The translations under genes and the position numbers were made by a program. From contig CM023535.1 in NCBI GenBank assembly GCA_013350335.1, forward strand, positions 21,917,746-21,981,745: a stretch of 64,000 nt of DNA, given 5' to 3'. Source of the DNA: Chimonanthus salicifolius. Its lineage: Eukaryota; Streptophyta; Magnoliopsida; Laurales; Calycanthaceae. Below, piece after piece: positions 1 to 11,940 of the stretch; the stretch's first letter is position 1, and each line of letters starts with the position of its first letter. The notes beneath the pieces are model-generated. The model searched no databases and was not told the origin of the DNA. It saw only the letters and a program-made list of their open reading frames with translations.

Positions 1-1307
1 GTTCTTACTTTCGTTGTTGTGGGTTTTCTATTTTTCTATCGGAAATAATAAATGGGAGAATTGGAGCTTTTGTACGGATTCATTGTTACCAGGACCATGG
101 AAAATGAATGCGTGAAATGCTCTTTTTTTTTTTTCAGTACTTGTTTAGAAGCATGAAACGAAGAACTCAAGAAATGGGGAACAGAAATATAGGCATTTGA
201 GAGGGCATGCATTGTAACTACGCATAGAATCAGGATAATACTAGATAAAGTACACAGAGGCATAGGATTTATGTACAAGTGTGAAAACAAATTCTTGAAA
301 TGTGAAACTCCAATGCAGGTACTTGAGAAGGGGAATAAGTTTCAATGTAACTATGTATAGAGCGATGTATCCTAGATACATTATGTATGTCTTAAGATTC
401 TGGGTTTCACAAGAATTCCATTAACTCTAGCATTCTTGTTTTTGATGCTGATCTTTTAATTGGGATTGCTTTGGTTTGAACTTATGAAAATACGTGGTTT
501 GCTGGATAATAATTGATTTGTTTTTTACAAGATTGTTATTTGTTTAGTGTTCCATTTGTTGTCAATCTGTTAATTGGAATTGCTCCAATTTATCCTTAGT
601 GGGTGTTTTGCTGGTTGTCATTTTTGTTCGGTTTTGCAAGACTGTCAAAGTCTCTAGCAATCTTTTGTTTGATGTTGATCTATTAGCTGAATTTACATCA
701 TGTTGAACTTAGAAAATCAATTTTTGCTGGATTTCATTTTGATTGGGTTTTACAACTGTCATTTTGTCAAATCTCATTCTTTTTTATGCACATACATTAC
801 AAAAGGGTGAGCGGTTTGTTGGATGCCATTTTGGTTCTTTCCTAACCTCTAAGAACTTAGAGTTTTATTAAATGCTTGGGTGAAGAAGAAAACTTCTTTT
901 TAATGGTTTGGGTGGCAACTATAGTGCACATTAGTTGGGCTTAGGACCTCGCCTAGGCCCTAGACCCCTTTTACAGCTAGGTCCTCACCTTTTTCTTAGA
1001 AACCTTTTTTTTTTCCTATAAGAAGCCTTTTTTTTTTTTTTTTAAGTTTTTTTAATAGCCAATAAATATTATAATAACTCAAAGGTCATGTTTGCACATA
1101 ATAAAATCTATGGATTTAGAAACTCAAATCCTCAATGATTTTAAATCTATAGTTTGTGCAGCCCATACCCAAGAATTTTAAAATCCTTGGGAATCTAAAA
1201 ATCCAAGATTTGCTATCCCACCAACTCCCTCAATATTTAAAAATTTTAGATTTAGAATTCATCACCTTTGTTTTTCTATTGGAAAGACTTATGACTATAT
1301 ATTTATA

Positions 1308-1444
1308 TATTTTTATTTGAAGGGTAACTTTATTAAACATAAAAAACAGCTAATGAATACAAAAGTACAGGCTCGAAATAGCCCACCAAACGTAGAAGAC
1401 AAAACCCTTCCCAAACAATCTAAAATTTGTTTACAAGGTCTCAA
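1308..1444 (-). mobile_element. 5'-truncated LINE 3' end (minus orientation)
   Basis: The block aligns by eye with the 3' end of the LINE copy at 4794-5181: both share GTAACTTTATTAAA or GTTAACTTTATTAAA, then AGCCCACC and a run of AAAC-rich sequence in the same order. It is flanked by an 11-bp target-site duplication, ATAT(A/G)TTTATA, at 1297-1307 and 1445-1455 (10 of 11 match). The poly(T) that marks the 3' end on this strand has decayed. It carries no coding capacity. Confidence 0.7.
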
Positions 1445-1826
1445 ATATGTTTATACAGTAGGTTAGGGTTAGATTTCTATATCGAAGATACAAAAAAGGC
1501 AAAACAGGGCCAAAAGGGACCTACCTGTATGGTCATACGAACATGTACTGACGCTCGTATGACTAGTGGGTCTTGGTGGGGTTTTGGTGGTCAATGGTGG
1601 GGTTGGGTCCTGGTTTGGTTAGGGTAGGAGTTTGGATGAAAGGGACAAAATAAGGTGTAAAAAGAGAAAAAGTAGGGAACAAGAAAGGAGAAAAGGGAAG
1701 GGAAGAAAAAAGTGATAGAGAAGAAAGAAGAAGAATGATTTGTATCTTGAATCACACAAAGTTCTTTGATCTCACACCAAGAAGGCAGAAAGAGTCACAC
1801 TAGATTTGTAGATAGGAGAAACTTGA

Positions 1827-2010
1827 TTTTTTTTTATGATGAAGAACCTAAGAGCCTTACCTCTCCCCAAGTACAAGGCGTTGGGTAAAACTCCAGATGC
1901 ACGTAGGCCCTTGCAAGCCACGGGCATCGGGTGACTACGTGACTTGAACCTGAGACTTCTGGTTCCTGAGCTAAAGTGTCTTCTAGTTGAGCTCCCTGTG
2001 CAAGGTGGGA
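1827..2010 (-). mobile_element. tRNA-derived SINE (minus orientation)
   Basis: On the minus strand this 184-bp block has a tRNA-like head with TAGCTCAGG (A-box-like) and GGTTCAAGTC (B box, the RNA polymerase III internal promoter), then a tRNA-unrelated body and a poly(A) tail, seen here as T(9) at 1827-1835. It is flanked by the 9-bp duplication GAAA(C/T)TTGA at 1818-1826 and 2011-2019. An apparent open frame across it is a by-product. Family not identified. Confidence 0.8.
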
Positions 2011-2017
2011 GAAATTT

Positions 2018-2235
2018 GAATTTCTTCTTTCATTCATCATTCATTCTAAAAAATGTCCCTTACAACTATTTATAAAAGAAAGACTCTTAGAAATCCTATA
2101 CACATGTGATTTAAAACACACATGTGGAATTTCTTCTTTCATTCATCATTCATTCTAAAAAATGTCCCTTACAACTATTTATAAAAGAAAGACTCTTAGA
2201 AATCCTATACACATGTGATTTAAAACACACATGTG
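2018..2235. repeat. Perfect 109-bp tandem duplication
   Basis: Unit 2018-2126 is repeated without an observed difference at 2127-2235, beginning GAATTTCTTC and ending ACACACATGTG. Identity over 109 bp means a recent duplication. It sits in a longer dispersed repeat that continues to about 2600 and recurs at 57920-58345. Confidence 0.9.
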
Positions 2236-2600
2236 GATGATCTAAAATCATAAAAATAAATATAGGTCTATAAAATCTTGGAACCATATAAACTAAAACA
2301 ATATGACACTAATAAAAGATAACAAATGCCCAGTTGGCGTTGAATCAACGGTCAGATATCTCCATTCCATAAATGAATGACTCAGATGATGTAAATGGAT
2401 GGATCGAGCCAAATCTTTAAATCCTTGCTTGATCAACATGCAATATGGGCTATACATGGTTGGATCTGTCTCTATCTATGGCCGGATATATTAGAAGCAC
2501 ATACAAAATCATCATCTAACCATGTTGAGGAAAAATCTAGATTTCAACGCATCTTTCTTTGCCTGTGTCTCATGATGTCTTCATTACTACGGATCAAAGG
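2230..2600. repeat. Dispersed repeat, copy 1 (partner at 57920-58345)
   Basis: This stretch and 57920-58345 share blocks in the same order: AAGACTCTTA(A/G)AAA, ACACATGTG or ACACGTGT, AATATGACA, ACAAATG, a degenerate ATCAACG(G/A)(T/C)CAGAT block, ATCATCATC(T/C)AACCAT and CATGATGTCTTC. The copies lie in introns of different genes (ERD2 and NEPRO), so the repeat is a dispersed transposon. Both are degenerate and non-coding. Class not settled; an LTR fragment is possible. Confidence 0.6.
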
Positions 2601-3156
2601 CACTAGGAGGAGAGGCAACGTTAGAAAACATGAAGGGAAGGGATAAAAAATGACATGTTAGACTGTCGAGTGACTGATGGCATGGTGGTCAATTAGAGAA
2701 GAAAAATTCATAAAGATGCTGATCCTGGATAGATGGAATACTGGCTGATGATGATGACGATTTGGTTATTAGATCATTGAAATTTTAGATATAATTAGAT
2801 GGCCTAACACTATGTAAATAGCACATCTAAGTTCATGTATATAATACATGCTTAGTTCATGTACTTGGAAGCTCATTTGCTAATATATTTCGGAGCTTTG
2901 TATGATAGTATTATATTTTGTTAACATTGATGCAATATGGACACAAATTCATGAATCTATACATATCAAAAGTGCTTAAATAGGTGCCCCTAGCATTACT
3001 TAGACACTTACACTCACTCCTAAACCATGCGCCTTGCACCTTAGGCTCCTAGATCTCTTGTGCATTGTGCCTCGAGCCTTGACTATTATTATAGCAAGTT
3101 TATAACAGAAATCAATGGAATATAGTTTTTCATGATCAGCTTGAGCTTAGATGAGT

Positions 3157-3835
3157 TAGATGTGGCAGTAGCGTCTGTTCCTGGTTTTCTAGAGTATGAT
3201 GCGCAGATAATTTTTTCTAGTAAACACTGATATCATGCACATGCAGATCTCTTCTGTACTTGGATATTGTAGATGCTTATGGATACCATCACTTAATATG
3301 AAGAATATTTCATGAGAAAGGATGAACAGTTTAAGATAATGCCTCTGGAAGGGGATTGCTTCTGATACTTTTTGACAGGTTTAGCTTCTATGGTGTTTGT
3401 GGGGCTTAAGGTTCATGGCATGAAATTGTTGAGGAGTTGCTGATGTTTTGCAATAAACATAGACATAGTTCCTTAGAGAGAGAGAGCGACTAGCATCTAT
3501 TTGTGGTTTGCTAGAGTATGGTGCTTAGATAATTATTTCCATTAAAAACTGAAATCTTGCACATGCAGATCCCTTCAATACTTGGATATGTAGATGCTTA
3601 TGAATATCATCACTTAGTATGAATAATACATCACGAGAAAGGATGTACAAGTTTTAAATAATGCCTCTGGAAGGAGATTGTTTTTGATACCTTTCGACAG
3701 TTTAGCTTCTATGGTGTTTATGGGGATTAAGGTTTGTGGCATGGAATTAGAAGAGTTACTGAGGTTTTGCACTAGACATAACCATGCTCATAGCTCAAGT
3801 ATGCATATACCAAAGACTATAGTTCCTTACATAGA
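3157..3835. repeat. Diverged tandem duplication, about 322-bp period
   Basis: Two copies, about 3157-3478 and 3479-3835, share AGAGTATG(A/G)TGC, CACATGCAGATC, GTAGATGCTTATG, AATGCCTCTGGAAGG and TTTAGCTTCTATGGTGTTT in the same order. Divergence is about 10-15% by eye, so the duplication is old. No open frame is shared by the copies. Confidence 0.8.
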
Positions 3836-3869
3836 GAGTTTATGAAATTTACCAGTATTGCCCAATGAG

Positions 3870-3908
3870 ACAATGGGCAATTTTTTTTTTGAACGATAAT
3901 GAGCAATG
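3870..3908 (-). mobile_element. LINE 3'-end stub with target-site duplication
   Basis: ACAATGGGCAAT (3870-3881) and ATAATGAGCAAT (3897-3908) match at 10 of 12 positions and enclose T(9)GAACG. The insert resembles the T(n)GAAAG end of the LINE at 4794-5181. It is the oldest-looking stub and the weakest of the set. Confidence 0.5.
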
Positions 3909-4044
3909 GTTCTCTGATTGTACTGTATATTGATCCATTAGCTAATTTTGTTACTGGCACTTTTCATTCTGTAACTTCATTTTAACATTTTATTCCATGA
4001 CATTTTTACAATGAAGTATGTCTAACTTTGTTCATCAAACACAG

Positions 4045-7000
4045 GCATTTCTTTAAAGACCCAAGAACTCTATGCTGTTGTTTTTGCCAGTCGGTACTTG
4101 GATATATTCACTGATTTCATCTCACTATATAACAAAATTATGAAGTTGATTTTCTTGGCAAGTTCATTTTCAATTGTCTGGTACATGAGGCGTCACAAGA
4201 TTGTTCGTAGATCATATGATAGAGACCAAGACACATTTCGTCATCTGTTTCTCATAGTTCCATGCCTACTTTTGGCCCTATTAATTACTGAGAAGTTCAC
4301 TTTTAAAGAGGTGTGTGCATATGCTTTCCTTTACTTTCAAATGTTTAATCAGATGTAGATCTATATTATCTTGTACTAGTCAGACTTTGGACATAACTTA
4401 ACAAATTCAGTGAAACCTTTAACTGTGTTGATGTGAAAGATACTTTTAAGTTCTCATTGCTATTCATTTATTATTTAATTTTATCTTCTTTTCAATAACT
4501 TGCTCTCCAAAACAATGGGAACAGGTAATGTGGACATTTTCCGTGTACCTTGAGGCTGTTGCCATACTTCCACAGCTGGTATTGTTGCAAAGGACTAAGA
4601 ACATTGACAACCTGACAGGGCAATATATTTTCCTTCTTGGGTAAACTTTCATTGCTTGTGCTCATCAAGATTATCTGCGGTTATGTCAAAAACTTCAATA
4701 TTTATTCCATATCATGGTCATATGATTTATTCAACATTGAAAATCTTACTCTGTTTCCCCTGTCATCACATGATCCTTGGGTTTATCATTTTTTTTTTTT
4801 TTGAAAGTTAACTTTATTAAATAAAAAGAGAAGAAATACAAAGTGGTAAGAGGGCCAGAAGCAGCCCACCCAATGGAAGAAATACAAACAAAATCCTCCA
4901 AAATTACAAAAGCCTATTTACAATTTCCATTGATAAAGACACCCCCTAACGAACCATATCATCAGCTGTAGAATTCATGGACCGAGGCGCCCATGCAATC
5001 TTGACATCGTGAAGAGCAGTTGTATGTCTAATTCGCTCAATTTTATCCAAGTAGATCCACGGACACTGAGAGCCTAACACCCACCCCACAACTACTTTCG
5101 AGTCCCCTTCAATAATACTCCCATTTACTCCTAACTTTTCCAACTTTGAAATACCTTTCCATAATGCAAATAATTCCACTTCTTGGGTTTATCATTTTTC
5201 CGCTATACTTTTGTGAAACCAGAAAAAACCAAAGAGGGGAAGAGTGAAGAGTCATGTGTGGAGGTCAACATTGGACAATTAAATTTTCTACGTGTGCTTC
5301 GATACATTCACTATGCTTCGATACATTCACTGGGTGAAGGGTGGGAAGCCCATTTCCCATCACAGGCGGGTGATTTTTGACACTCCCATATCTTTCCAAA
5401 TAAAAAATAAACAAGAAAAAATTTGACACTCTTAGATTTCAAGCTTTACCTCTTGGATCAAAGTGTCATTTGTTTAATAGTACCATCAAAATTCTATTAT
5501 AAGAAGAAATCACAAAGGAAATTTGTGCAGTTCTGGAACCACTCTCTAGGGTGCCAAATAATACACAACTCTACCCCATTGAGTTCTCTAAACCAAATAA
5601 CCTTCACTCTTTACACCTCTAACATAGAACACCAATCATCCTCATGTACACTTCTTTTGAAGGTTCTGAAAGGTTCCAACAAAAGTGAAGGATCATTTGC
5701 CCAATAAACTAATAGGAAAAAAAGAATACAAGAGATCCTTCGGTGTAACTAAACCACCAAGGCACCCTGTTCCCACTCTTGATCCATCTAATGCGATAAT
5801 GCCTACTCTTTTAGAACACCCTTTTAGGATAAGCTTGTCTTAAAAATAAACTTTCACAGAACTGAAGGGCATCCCTCTTTGCTTCATTTGACCCTTCTAT
5901 TCCTCTTACTGGATATGGAATGATGCTATCACTGTTCTATTGCCTGAAGAATTCCACTGATAAGCCACCTCCCCCTGGTTTACATCTTGCCACTTCATAC
6001 ACTGAATTTCAAGACTGCATCAATAGGTTAATTGCACTTTCTTTTACCTTCTTTGGCATTTCTTTCTTCCAATTTGAAACAAAATATGAAATATTGTGCT
6101 CACTAAGCTCTTTTTTTAATCAAAATCCATCATGCTAATATTTCTATTCTCACTTCTAAAGTCTCCTCAGCGTACATCTCTTTGTTTTCTATAAAAATCT
6201 TATAAATCCTACTACCCTTCCATACTGTCCATTGAATTACAAACGAAACTGCCATCTACAAAATCTGAAATATTGTGCTCACTAAGCTCTTTTTTTCATC
6301 AAAATCCATGATGCTAATCTTTCTATTGTCACTTCTAAAATCTCCTCAGCATACATCTCTTTGTTTCCTATTAAAATCTTATAAATCCTCTACCCTTCCA
6401 TACTACTGTCCATTGAATTACCAACGAAACTGCTGTCTACATTGCATGATCGCTTTTTGGAAATGGTATGGATTCCCATGCTCTTCTTCCTTCAATGATT
6501 TTATAGAAGACCACTTGATACCACATAGCTCTAAAACTCAGCTAATATCTTTTGAGTGGAAGAGAAATGTACTATCAAATGATCTATTGTCCCTTCTCTT
6601 CATTGCACAATGAAAACTTCGACGAAAAGAATCACTTACACCAGGGTGACAATGTGCCCTCAGATTTGTGGTCCACAGGTGGGGGTTCCAACCTACGTGG
6701 ATGGCTGTGTTTGAAAGGCATTTTCAGATAACATTTCTCATAAAAATTTAGGTCTACTAGATTTGAGAAGCCATGACTATAAGGGTCCTACTATCAATAG
6801 TCAAAATGTGGCAAGTTTTGGATTGTTTTTTAATTCAGCAGTGCGATCAACTTGGAATGAGTTCGAATTAGGTAGGGATCTAATTCACTAGGGTTGGGGT
6901 AAATGGGTGTGAGGGGGAGAAATAGTGTTCATGGGGCCTTAGTGGGGCCTACATGGGGCTCCAAATGTGGACATCGCCCTAGGTAAGTTCAAATGTTCAT

Positions 7001-10000
7001 AGAGCTGTTCATGGGTCCAAACCCGTCAGAGACCCACCCAAACCCGTCATAAACGACATGTTTGAACATAAGTGACAATCCATTAGACTAGGCTTGGGCT
7101 AATTAAATATGCTTCTGAAGCCATTCGGCTTTTTAGCGCATTTAGCCATATGTGTGTACACGGTCAAATTTTCTTTGAAAAAAATTACTGAAATTAATTA
7201 AGGAAACTAATAGTCAGATTGAAATTAGACAATGAACTATGAACTGTTCAAACCACATTTAAGCAAAAAAATCAATTTTTATCCACTTAAACTTAGTGGT
7301 CAAAGTCAACAAGCGTCCTTGTCTTGATGATTTTTAAGGATGCCTAGTGATTTTGACCACTAAGATCAAGTGGCTAGAAATTGAATTTTGGGCTAAAATT
7401 TGATCCACTTATAGCTCATTATACATATTTTCAGTAGGAACGGTTGATTTTTTTTAATGGTCTCAAGTGGGTAGCATCAAGCTTTGTACTTTTCCAAATG
7501 GGCATGGGTAGCATCAAGCTTTGTACTTTTCCAAATGGGCATGGGTTTAACCTAAAAAAGTCTGATGGGCAATGGGCAGGCTTAGGCTTTTGGTTTTCCT
7601 AAATAGGCCGGGCCGAGATAAAGAAAGCCTTGCCCATACCAAGCCCATGAACGGGATAAATGTATAATTTCCTTCATCTGCTTCTCTTCATTTGATGTAA
7701 AATTCCTTGACGATACATGTTAAATTGTTTAAGTCTCCACCAATGTCTTGTGAATCTGTGATACCCTGCACCAAACCGATGTGGGAGTCCCACATCGGTT
7801 TTGAAGGAAAGGGGTCTTGGGTTTATATGAGGCCAGCCCACCTTAACTCACAAGATGCATTTTGGGCCGACCATCCAGAGCCCAGAAGCAAAAACCGTGC
7901 TGGCTCACTTGTGTGCGAGGCCCAGAGCGGACAATTTCTTGCTGAGTCAAGCCCTAAGCCCTGTATTCGGGTCGGGTCGTTACAGAATCCTTTCCAAATG
8001 AATTCGGAAATTGAAGTTCATGAAAGTTCTTTTTGTTTGAATTCATTGGGAAAATGTAGAACTGGCCTCTATACAACCTCATCTAGAACCTCAGAGCATT
8101 TCTCAAAGAGGTCTAATCTGGGTGCATTGTCTTGGGAAGGGTCTTATTGGTATTTTCAAGTTCAAATAGGATAACTTTGGGATCTGGAACACTTGCTATT
8201 GTGCATCCATAGATCTCTATGGCAATTTATGTGAACATTTGCATGTTTGTAAAGGACATTTGGGCAACTGAACTGAGCATGAGCCATTGTTAGGTTTGTC
8301 CTTAAATTTTTATGCTCGTAATTGTTTAGTCTCTCTTCAGTTTGTTGCCTTGGAAAATTTTCTTTTTATGCTCTTAATATTTAATCTCTCCCCACTATGT
8401 TGCTTTGGAAAACAATTTTCTTTCTTTGCCATTTGCTCTAATTTATTCTCTCGGAGACTGCAACTGAGCACTAGAACATGTGGGTTCTTCTAATTGAAAA
8501 CACATCTAAGATCATAGCTATATTTTTATCAGATTGTAGGTGTATTTTTATTTATTTCTTCATCTTCTTCTTTGAATTGGAGTATTTTTATTTATTTCTT
8601 CTTGTATGAAAATGGAGAACTGTTGATACTTTCATTTGGATTCTTTCCACCATTACCCTGTCCGTAGATGGTAGAATCTCAATAGTCTCGGTAAAATGTT
8701 GTTAACCTGAATTGCGCACTAGAATTGTATTTTAACATGGATTTGTTGATTATTTCATTTAGATTCCTATTACAAACCATATGTGATTAAGCAATGGACT
8801 GCAAAATCTCTTTAATGTCAGTCAAATATAATGTTTTCAACCTGATTTGCACGTTATTACTGTATCTTATTCACAATGACATGGACATTGGTTATGGCCC
8901 ATCAATAAATTTTTGTTCGTCTTTGGTGAGATTTTTATGTGAACTCCTAATTTCTGACCATATGAGTTACTTTTTACATGTGATTTGTTCTATTAACATA
9001 CCTATCATGTCTAATTCAATCTCTGTTGTCTAATATGAGTTATTTAGATTATTCTGCTATTCCCTAATCAATGTTGTTCCAATGCAGTGCGTACAGAGTG
9101 CTGTACATTCTCAATTGGATTTACCGCTACTTCACTGAGCCGCACTATGTTCATTGGATAAGTATGTCAAGCTCTAAATATTTCATTGCTTCCTCTCATC
9201 TTTTTCAGCTTTTTTTATTCCTAGAGGAATTGTGTGATCCATGCACTGAGGACTTGTATATTATCTTCTAACTTGACAATGGGGCTAAGCCCTTCGAATG
9301 GATCACCAAACTGATGGGAAGCGTATGATATCTATAGTTCAATTGTAAATCCTGGCCTATTCTACAAACAAGCCTGAAGATATCATGTGCTTTTCTAGGT
9401 TAAAGATTATAAACACAAATTGACCAGACAACTAAAACCCTTTATGGGAATTTTATTTTTTGCAGCTTGGATATCTGGGCTTCTGCAGACATTGCTTTAT
9501 GCAGACTTCTTCTATTTTTACTTCATTAGGTAACATTTTTCTTTTAATTTGATATTGAGGATGAAACTGATAGCACCGAATCACCTTTTTTTCCCATTTC
9601 CTTTAAATTAGTTTATCATTGAACTTTGCACTTGGATTTAGATTCCATGCCTTCGGCCATTTAATGCCTAAAAACACACTGTCCAGACAACTAAAAGTCT
9701 AAAACCCTCTAAATAAATGCGCTTCCAATGGAAGAAAAATAGGTGTTGGGTGGAAATTTGAGTCTTCCTTTTACCATCCACTTGAGTCGTCCAAACAAAT
9801 GGCTATAAAGGCATCCAAGGCTTGGCTTGCCAGTTGATCTTCTGAGTCTTGTTAACAGGTGTGATGTAGTCAGTAATAACTAGATAGGTAAAAACAACAT
9901 CGGACATGAGAAGCATCAGATAGGTTTAGCAGAAGTTGTGAAGGTCTCAGCTTTATGATTAAGGGTCTGTTTGGGATTCAAAATTTGGATGTGGAATTTG

Positions 10001-10237
10001 GCAATATTTACTCAAAATCCATTGTTTAGTGCATCTGGAATCTTATAAATAGAATTTTTTGAATTCCAAAACTTGCCAAACTTCTGGAATACCATATTCT
10101 CTTGAAAAGCCGTATGTTATTTTTATGACATTTTAGGTGCATTGTGTTCAATTTTCCAATACACACCTCTATTTGAGGCCGACCAATAATGTCGGACATG
10201 GATTTATTTTATTTGATTATGATTGAATGTCTAGTTC

Positions 10238-10268
<31 letters not shown>

Positions 10269-10669
10269 CTTTTTAATGATAATATATGTAGTTCACTTTA
10301 AAGACAATTAAAGTTTACAATTATAAATAATCATTTGTATTTGTAAAAAGTCAAAATTCTAAAAAACACATCATTGAATAGAGTTCATTTATTCTTATTA
10401 TAATGGAATAATTCATGCTCTCAAATAAATCTAATATTGTTTAAAAAAAAATTAAAGTCATATCCAATTTCCATTTCCAAAATGCATCAAATAGAAAATT
10501 CTAACGGTTGAAATTTCTTCAGTTATAAAATTTGTTAGAATTCATAATAAAAAAAAAAAAAGAGAGAATTATACCAAACATGTCCCAAGGTACTGATGTT
10601 ATACTTTCTTCATTTCATTTTATGACTTGCAGCTGGAAGAACAATGTGAAGCTCCAGTTACCAGCTTGA
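4045..10669 (+). CDS. ERD2: ER lumen protein-retaining (K/HDEL) receptor, ERD2 family; 5' end outside window
   Basis: Five exons join in frame: 4045-4310, 4525-4640, 9088-9161, 9466-9529 and 10633-10669 (TGA at 10667-10669). All junctions are GT-AG, and the phases agree (the first visible exon starts with the last two bases of a Gly codon). ERD2 is a seven-helix Golgi membrane receptor that binds K/HDEL-tailed ER proteins and returns them to the ER through COPI vesicles. Family landmarks seen: GISLKTQELYA followed by SRYLD (ligand-pocket Arg and Asp), YLEAVAILPQL, NWIYRYFTE, YADFFYFY, and the C-terminus KNNVKLQLPA with the LxLPA ending typical of ERD2. Only the first helix is missing (roughly the first 30 residues, usually MNIFR...). 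I found no such exon in 1-4044, so intron 1 is over 4 kb and exon 1 lies upstream. The other introns are 214, 4447, 304 and 1103 bp. The gene looks intact and functional. Confidence 0.95.
4776..5199 (-). mobile_element. 5'-truncated LINE with RNase H domain and 18-bp target-site duplication
   Basis: The body, about 4794-5181, is in minus orientation inside ERD2 intron 3. CTTGGGTTTATCATTTTT occurs at 4776-4793 and 5182-5199, a perfect 18-bp target-site duplication. On the minus strand 5179-4946 encodes the C-terminal part of a plant LINE RNase H-like (RVT_3) domain: MELFALWKG, then IEGDSKVVVGW with its acidic residue, and WAPRSMNSTADDMVR at the end. About 150 bp of 3' UTR ending in poly(A), which is T(n) here, follows. 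This copy defines the 3' end T(n)GAAAGTTAAC seen in the stubs. Confidence 0.85.
6088..6447. repeat. Tandem duplication, 179-bp period
   Basis: Units 6088-6266 and 6267-6447 both start GAAATATTGTGCTCACTAAG. They share TCATCAAAATCCAT or TAATCAAAATCCAT, CTCCTCAGC(G/A)TACATCTC and CATTGAATTAC. They differ by scattered substitutions and a few short indels. Confidence 0.85.
7469..7542. repeat. Perfect 37-bp tandem duplication
   Basis: GGGTAGCATCAAGCTTTG and the rest of a 37-bp unit occur at 7469-7505 and again at 7506-7542 with no observed difference. No function is apparent. Confidence 0.9.
7757..7984 (+). mobile_element. Solo LTR of a small (TRIM-type) retrotransposon
   Basis: The 228-bp block starts TGTGATACCC and ends GGGTCGTTACA, the TG...CA ends of an LTR. 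It is flanked by a perfect 5-bp duplication GAATC (7752-7756 and 7985-7989). Near the 5' end AAACCGATGTGGGA and TCCCACATCGGTTT form a near-perfect 28-bp palindrome; the motif CCCACATCGG is frequent in small plant LTR elements. The longest reading frame here (7707-8174) crosses both ends and is not a gene. Confidence 0.85.
9963..10586. mobile_element. Probable non-autonomous hAT-like DNA transposon
   Basis: The left end GGGTCTGTTTGG and the right end CCAAACATGTCCC are imperfect inverted repeats of the GGG..TGTTTGG type common in plant hAT-like elements. The interior is AT-rich, non-coding and has a (TTC)n microsatellite at about 10232-10272. No clear 8-bp target duplication was found, so the ends are tentative. 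It lies in ERD2 intron 5. Confidence 0.5.
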
Positions 10670-11940
10670 GTACATTCATGCTCAGCTATCGCTATACGAG
10701 TATAGAACATGCTGTTAAGATTATATACGAGGAAACACACATGCTCAGTTGCAGGTGCAATGCAACGAATTTTGTTTTCGAAATCAGACTGCAATTATTT
10801 TTGCTTTGATGTAAAGTTTACACCTGTAATAGCAGCAGATCATTTTGCATTTAGGGAAATTGAATGTTATGATCATGAATGGGTAAAGTTGCTGATGGCC
10901 AGAGCTCTTAGTTGGAATTTGAAATTTATGCCTACGCCATTCTATTCAACTCCTGGACTGACTCCACTCATGTGAGTTGGCACGTATACCTCTTCTGTGG
11001 GTTGACTTACTGAACTAGTTTACTAAATGTGGCGTTTTTTCAGCTTTTTTAATTAATGGATCGGTAACGCAACAAAAGCCAATCCAACACTTTAAAAGAT
11101 TTTTTAATTAGTGGCAATGTATTCCTGGAGTAATTCATTCAGCAAAGGGGATGATGAACCAATGAGTTTCAAAATAAAATGGGTCAATAATCCTATTCCA
11201 CACATGAACTCTACTTAAAAGGCCAAATCCAAATAAATGTGAAAATAGCTAACCAATGAGAATGGGTCCAATTTGTTGCGTTATCGAAATCCTACAGTTG
11301 CAGTTTGAAATTGTGTCCATCTTAAAAAATGCTCAGACTAAACACCCGATTGGCTTGGAACGAAAGATCAAACCAGAAACTCATCATTCACCAAAAATAT
11401 CAATGCCATTAGAAGAAATAAGAGCACATCTGATCATTACCATCTATCCTATCACTGGCATTTGTTAGGACCATTTACCAAGCAAGGCCCTTGTATCATA
11501 TTTGAACCAATATTTATCTATGGCCAAATCAAAGAAACAATACTATGAGAAAAGGAGAATCATATAGAGAGGTCACTGGACACTGCCAGACAATTATCTT
11601 TTACAACACCATTCGTACTCAACCATGGCTAACTATATATATTTTATCTCTTGATGTATGACTCAAAATGATACCAGACACGTATCCAAAAGGCCGTCTT
11701 CAGTACCCAAAAGCAAACACCAGATTCTACTCAAGGAAGCAAGCGCCACCCATCATTTCAGTCCAAGCTCTCAAACAAGAAAAGAAAAAACCAAAGAGTC
11801 ACTCGTTAACCTAACAGAACCCATCCACCAAAACCTATATTGCTCTCTGAAGCAAATCCCTTCTATACAGAGTCTAGGAATAGAATTCATTGGCGAGTAA
11901 TCTCACCCTTCTTAAAAGTTCATCCTTTCCAAGCACAGAA
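10670..11940. other. Convergent intergenic region between ERD2 and SUMO
   Basis: ERD2 (+) stops at 10669 and SUMO (-) stops at 11941, so these 1271 bp must hold both 3' UTRs and both polyadenylation regions. No conserved coding exon is seen. The exact cleavage sites cannot be set from sequence alone. Confidence 0.7.

Larger units (their letters stand above)
1..4044 (+). other. 3' part of ERD2 intron 1 (no coding exon seen)
   Basis: The interval ends in the acceptor ACACAG at 4039-4044. I searched it for the conserved ERD2 N-terminus and found none. It holds a LINE fragment (1308-1444), a SINE (1827-2010), a perfect 109-bp tandem duplication, a diverged 322-bp tandem duplication and one LINE stub, each listed separately. 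The rest is AT-rich with no recognisable content. Confidence 0.7.
4641..9087 (+). other. ERD2 intron 3 (4.4 kb), rich in old repeats
   Basis: The donor is GTAAAC at 4641 and the acceptor AATGCAG ends at 9087. It contains the LINE at 4776-5199, a 179-bp tandem duplication, a 37-bp tandem duplication and the small LTR at 7757-7984. From about 6640 to 7660 there is low-complexity sequence with many AAACCCGTC, GGGCATGGG and GGCCGGGCC blocks, probably a decayed DNA transposon whose ends I could not fix. In 5200-6600 and 8000-9087 I see nothing further. Confidence 0.7.

Noticed and set aside
7707..8174. 155-codon plus-strand frame
   Set aside because: It crosses both ends of the 228-bp solo LTR at 7757-7984 and its target duplications, so it cannot be an ancestral gene.
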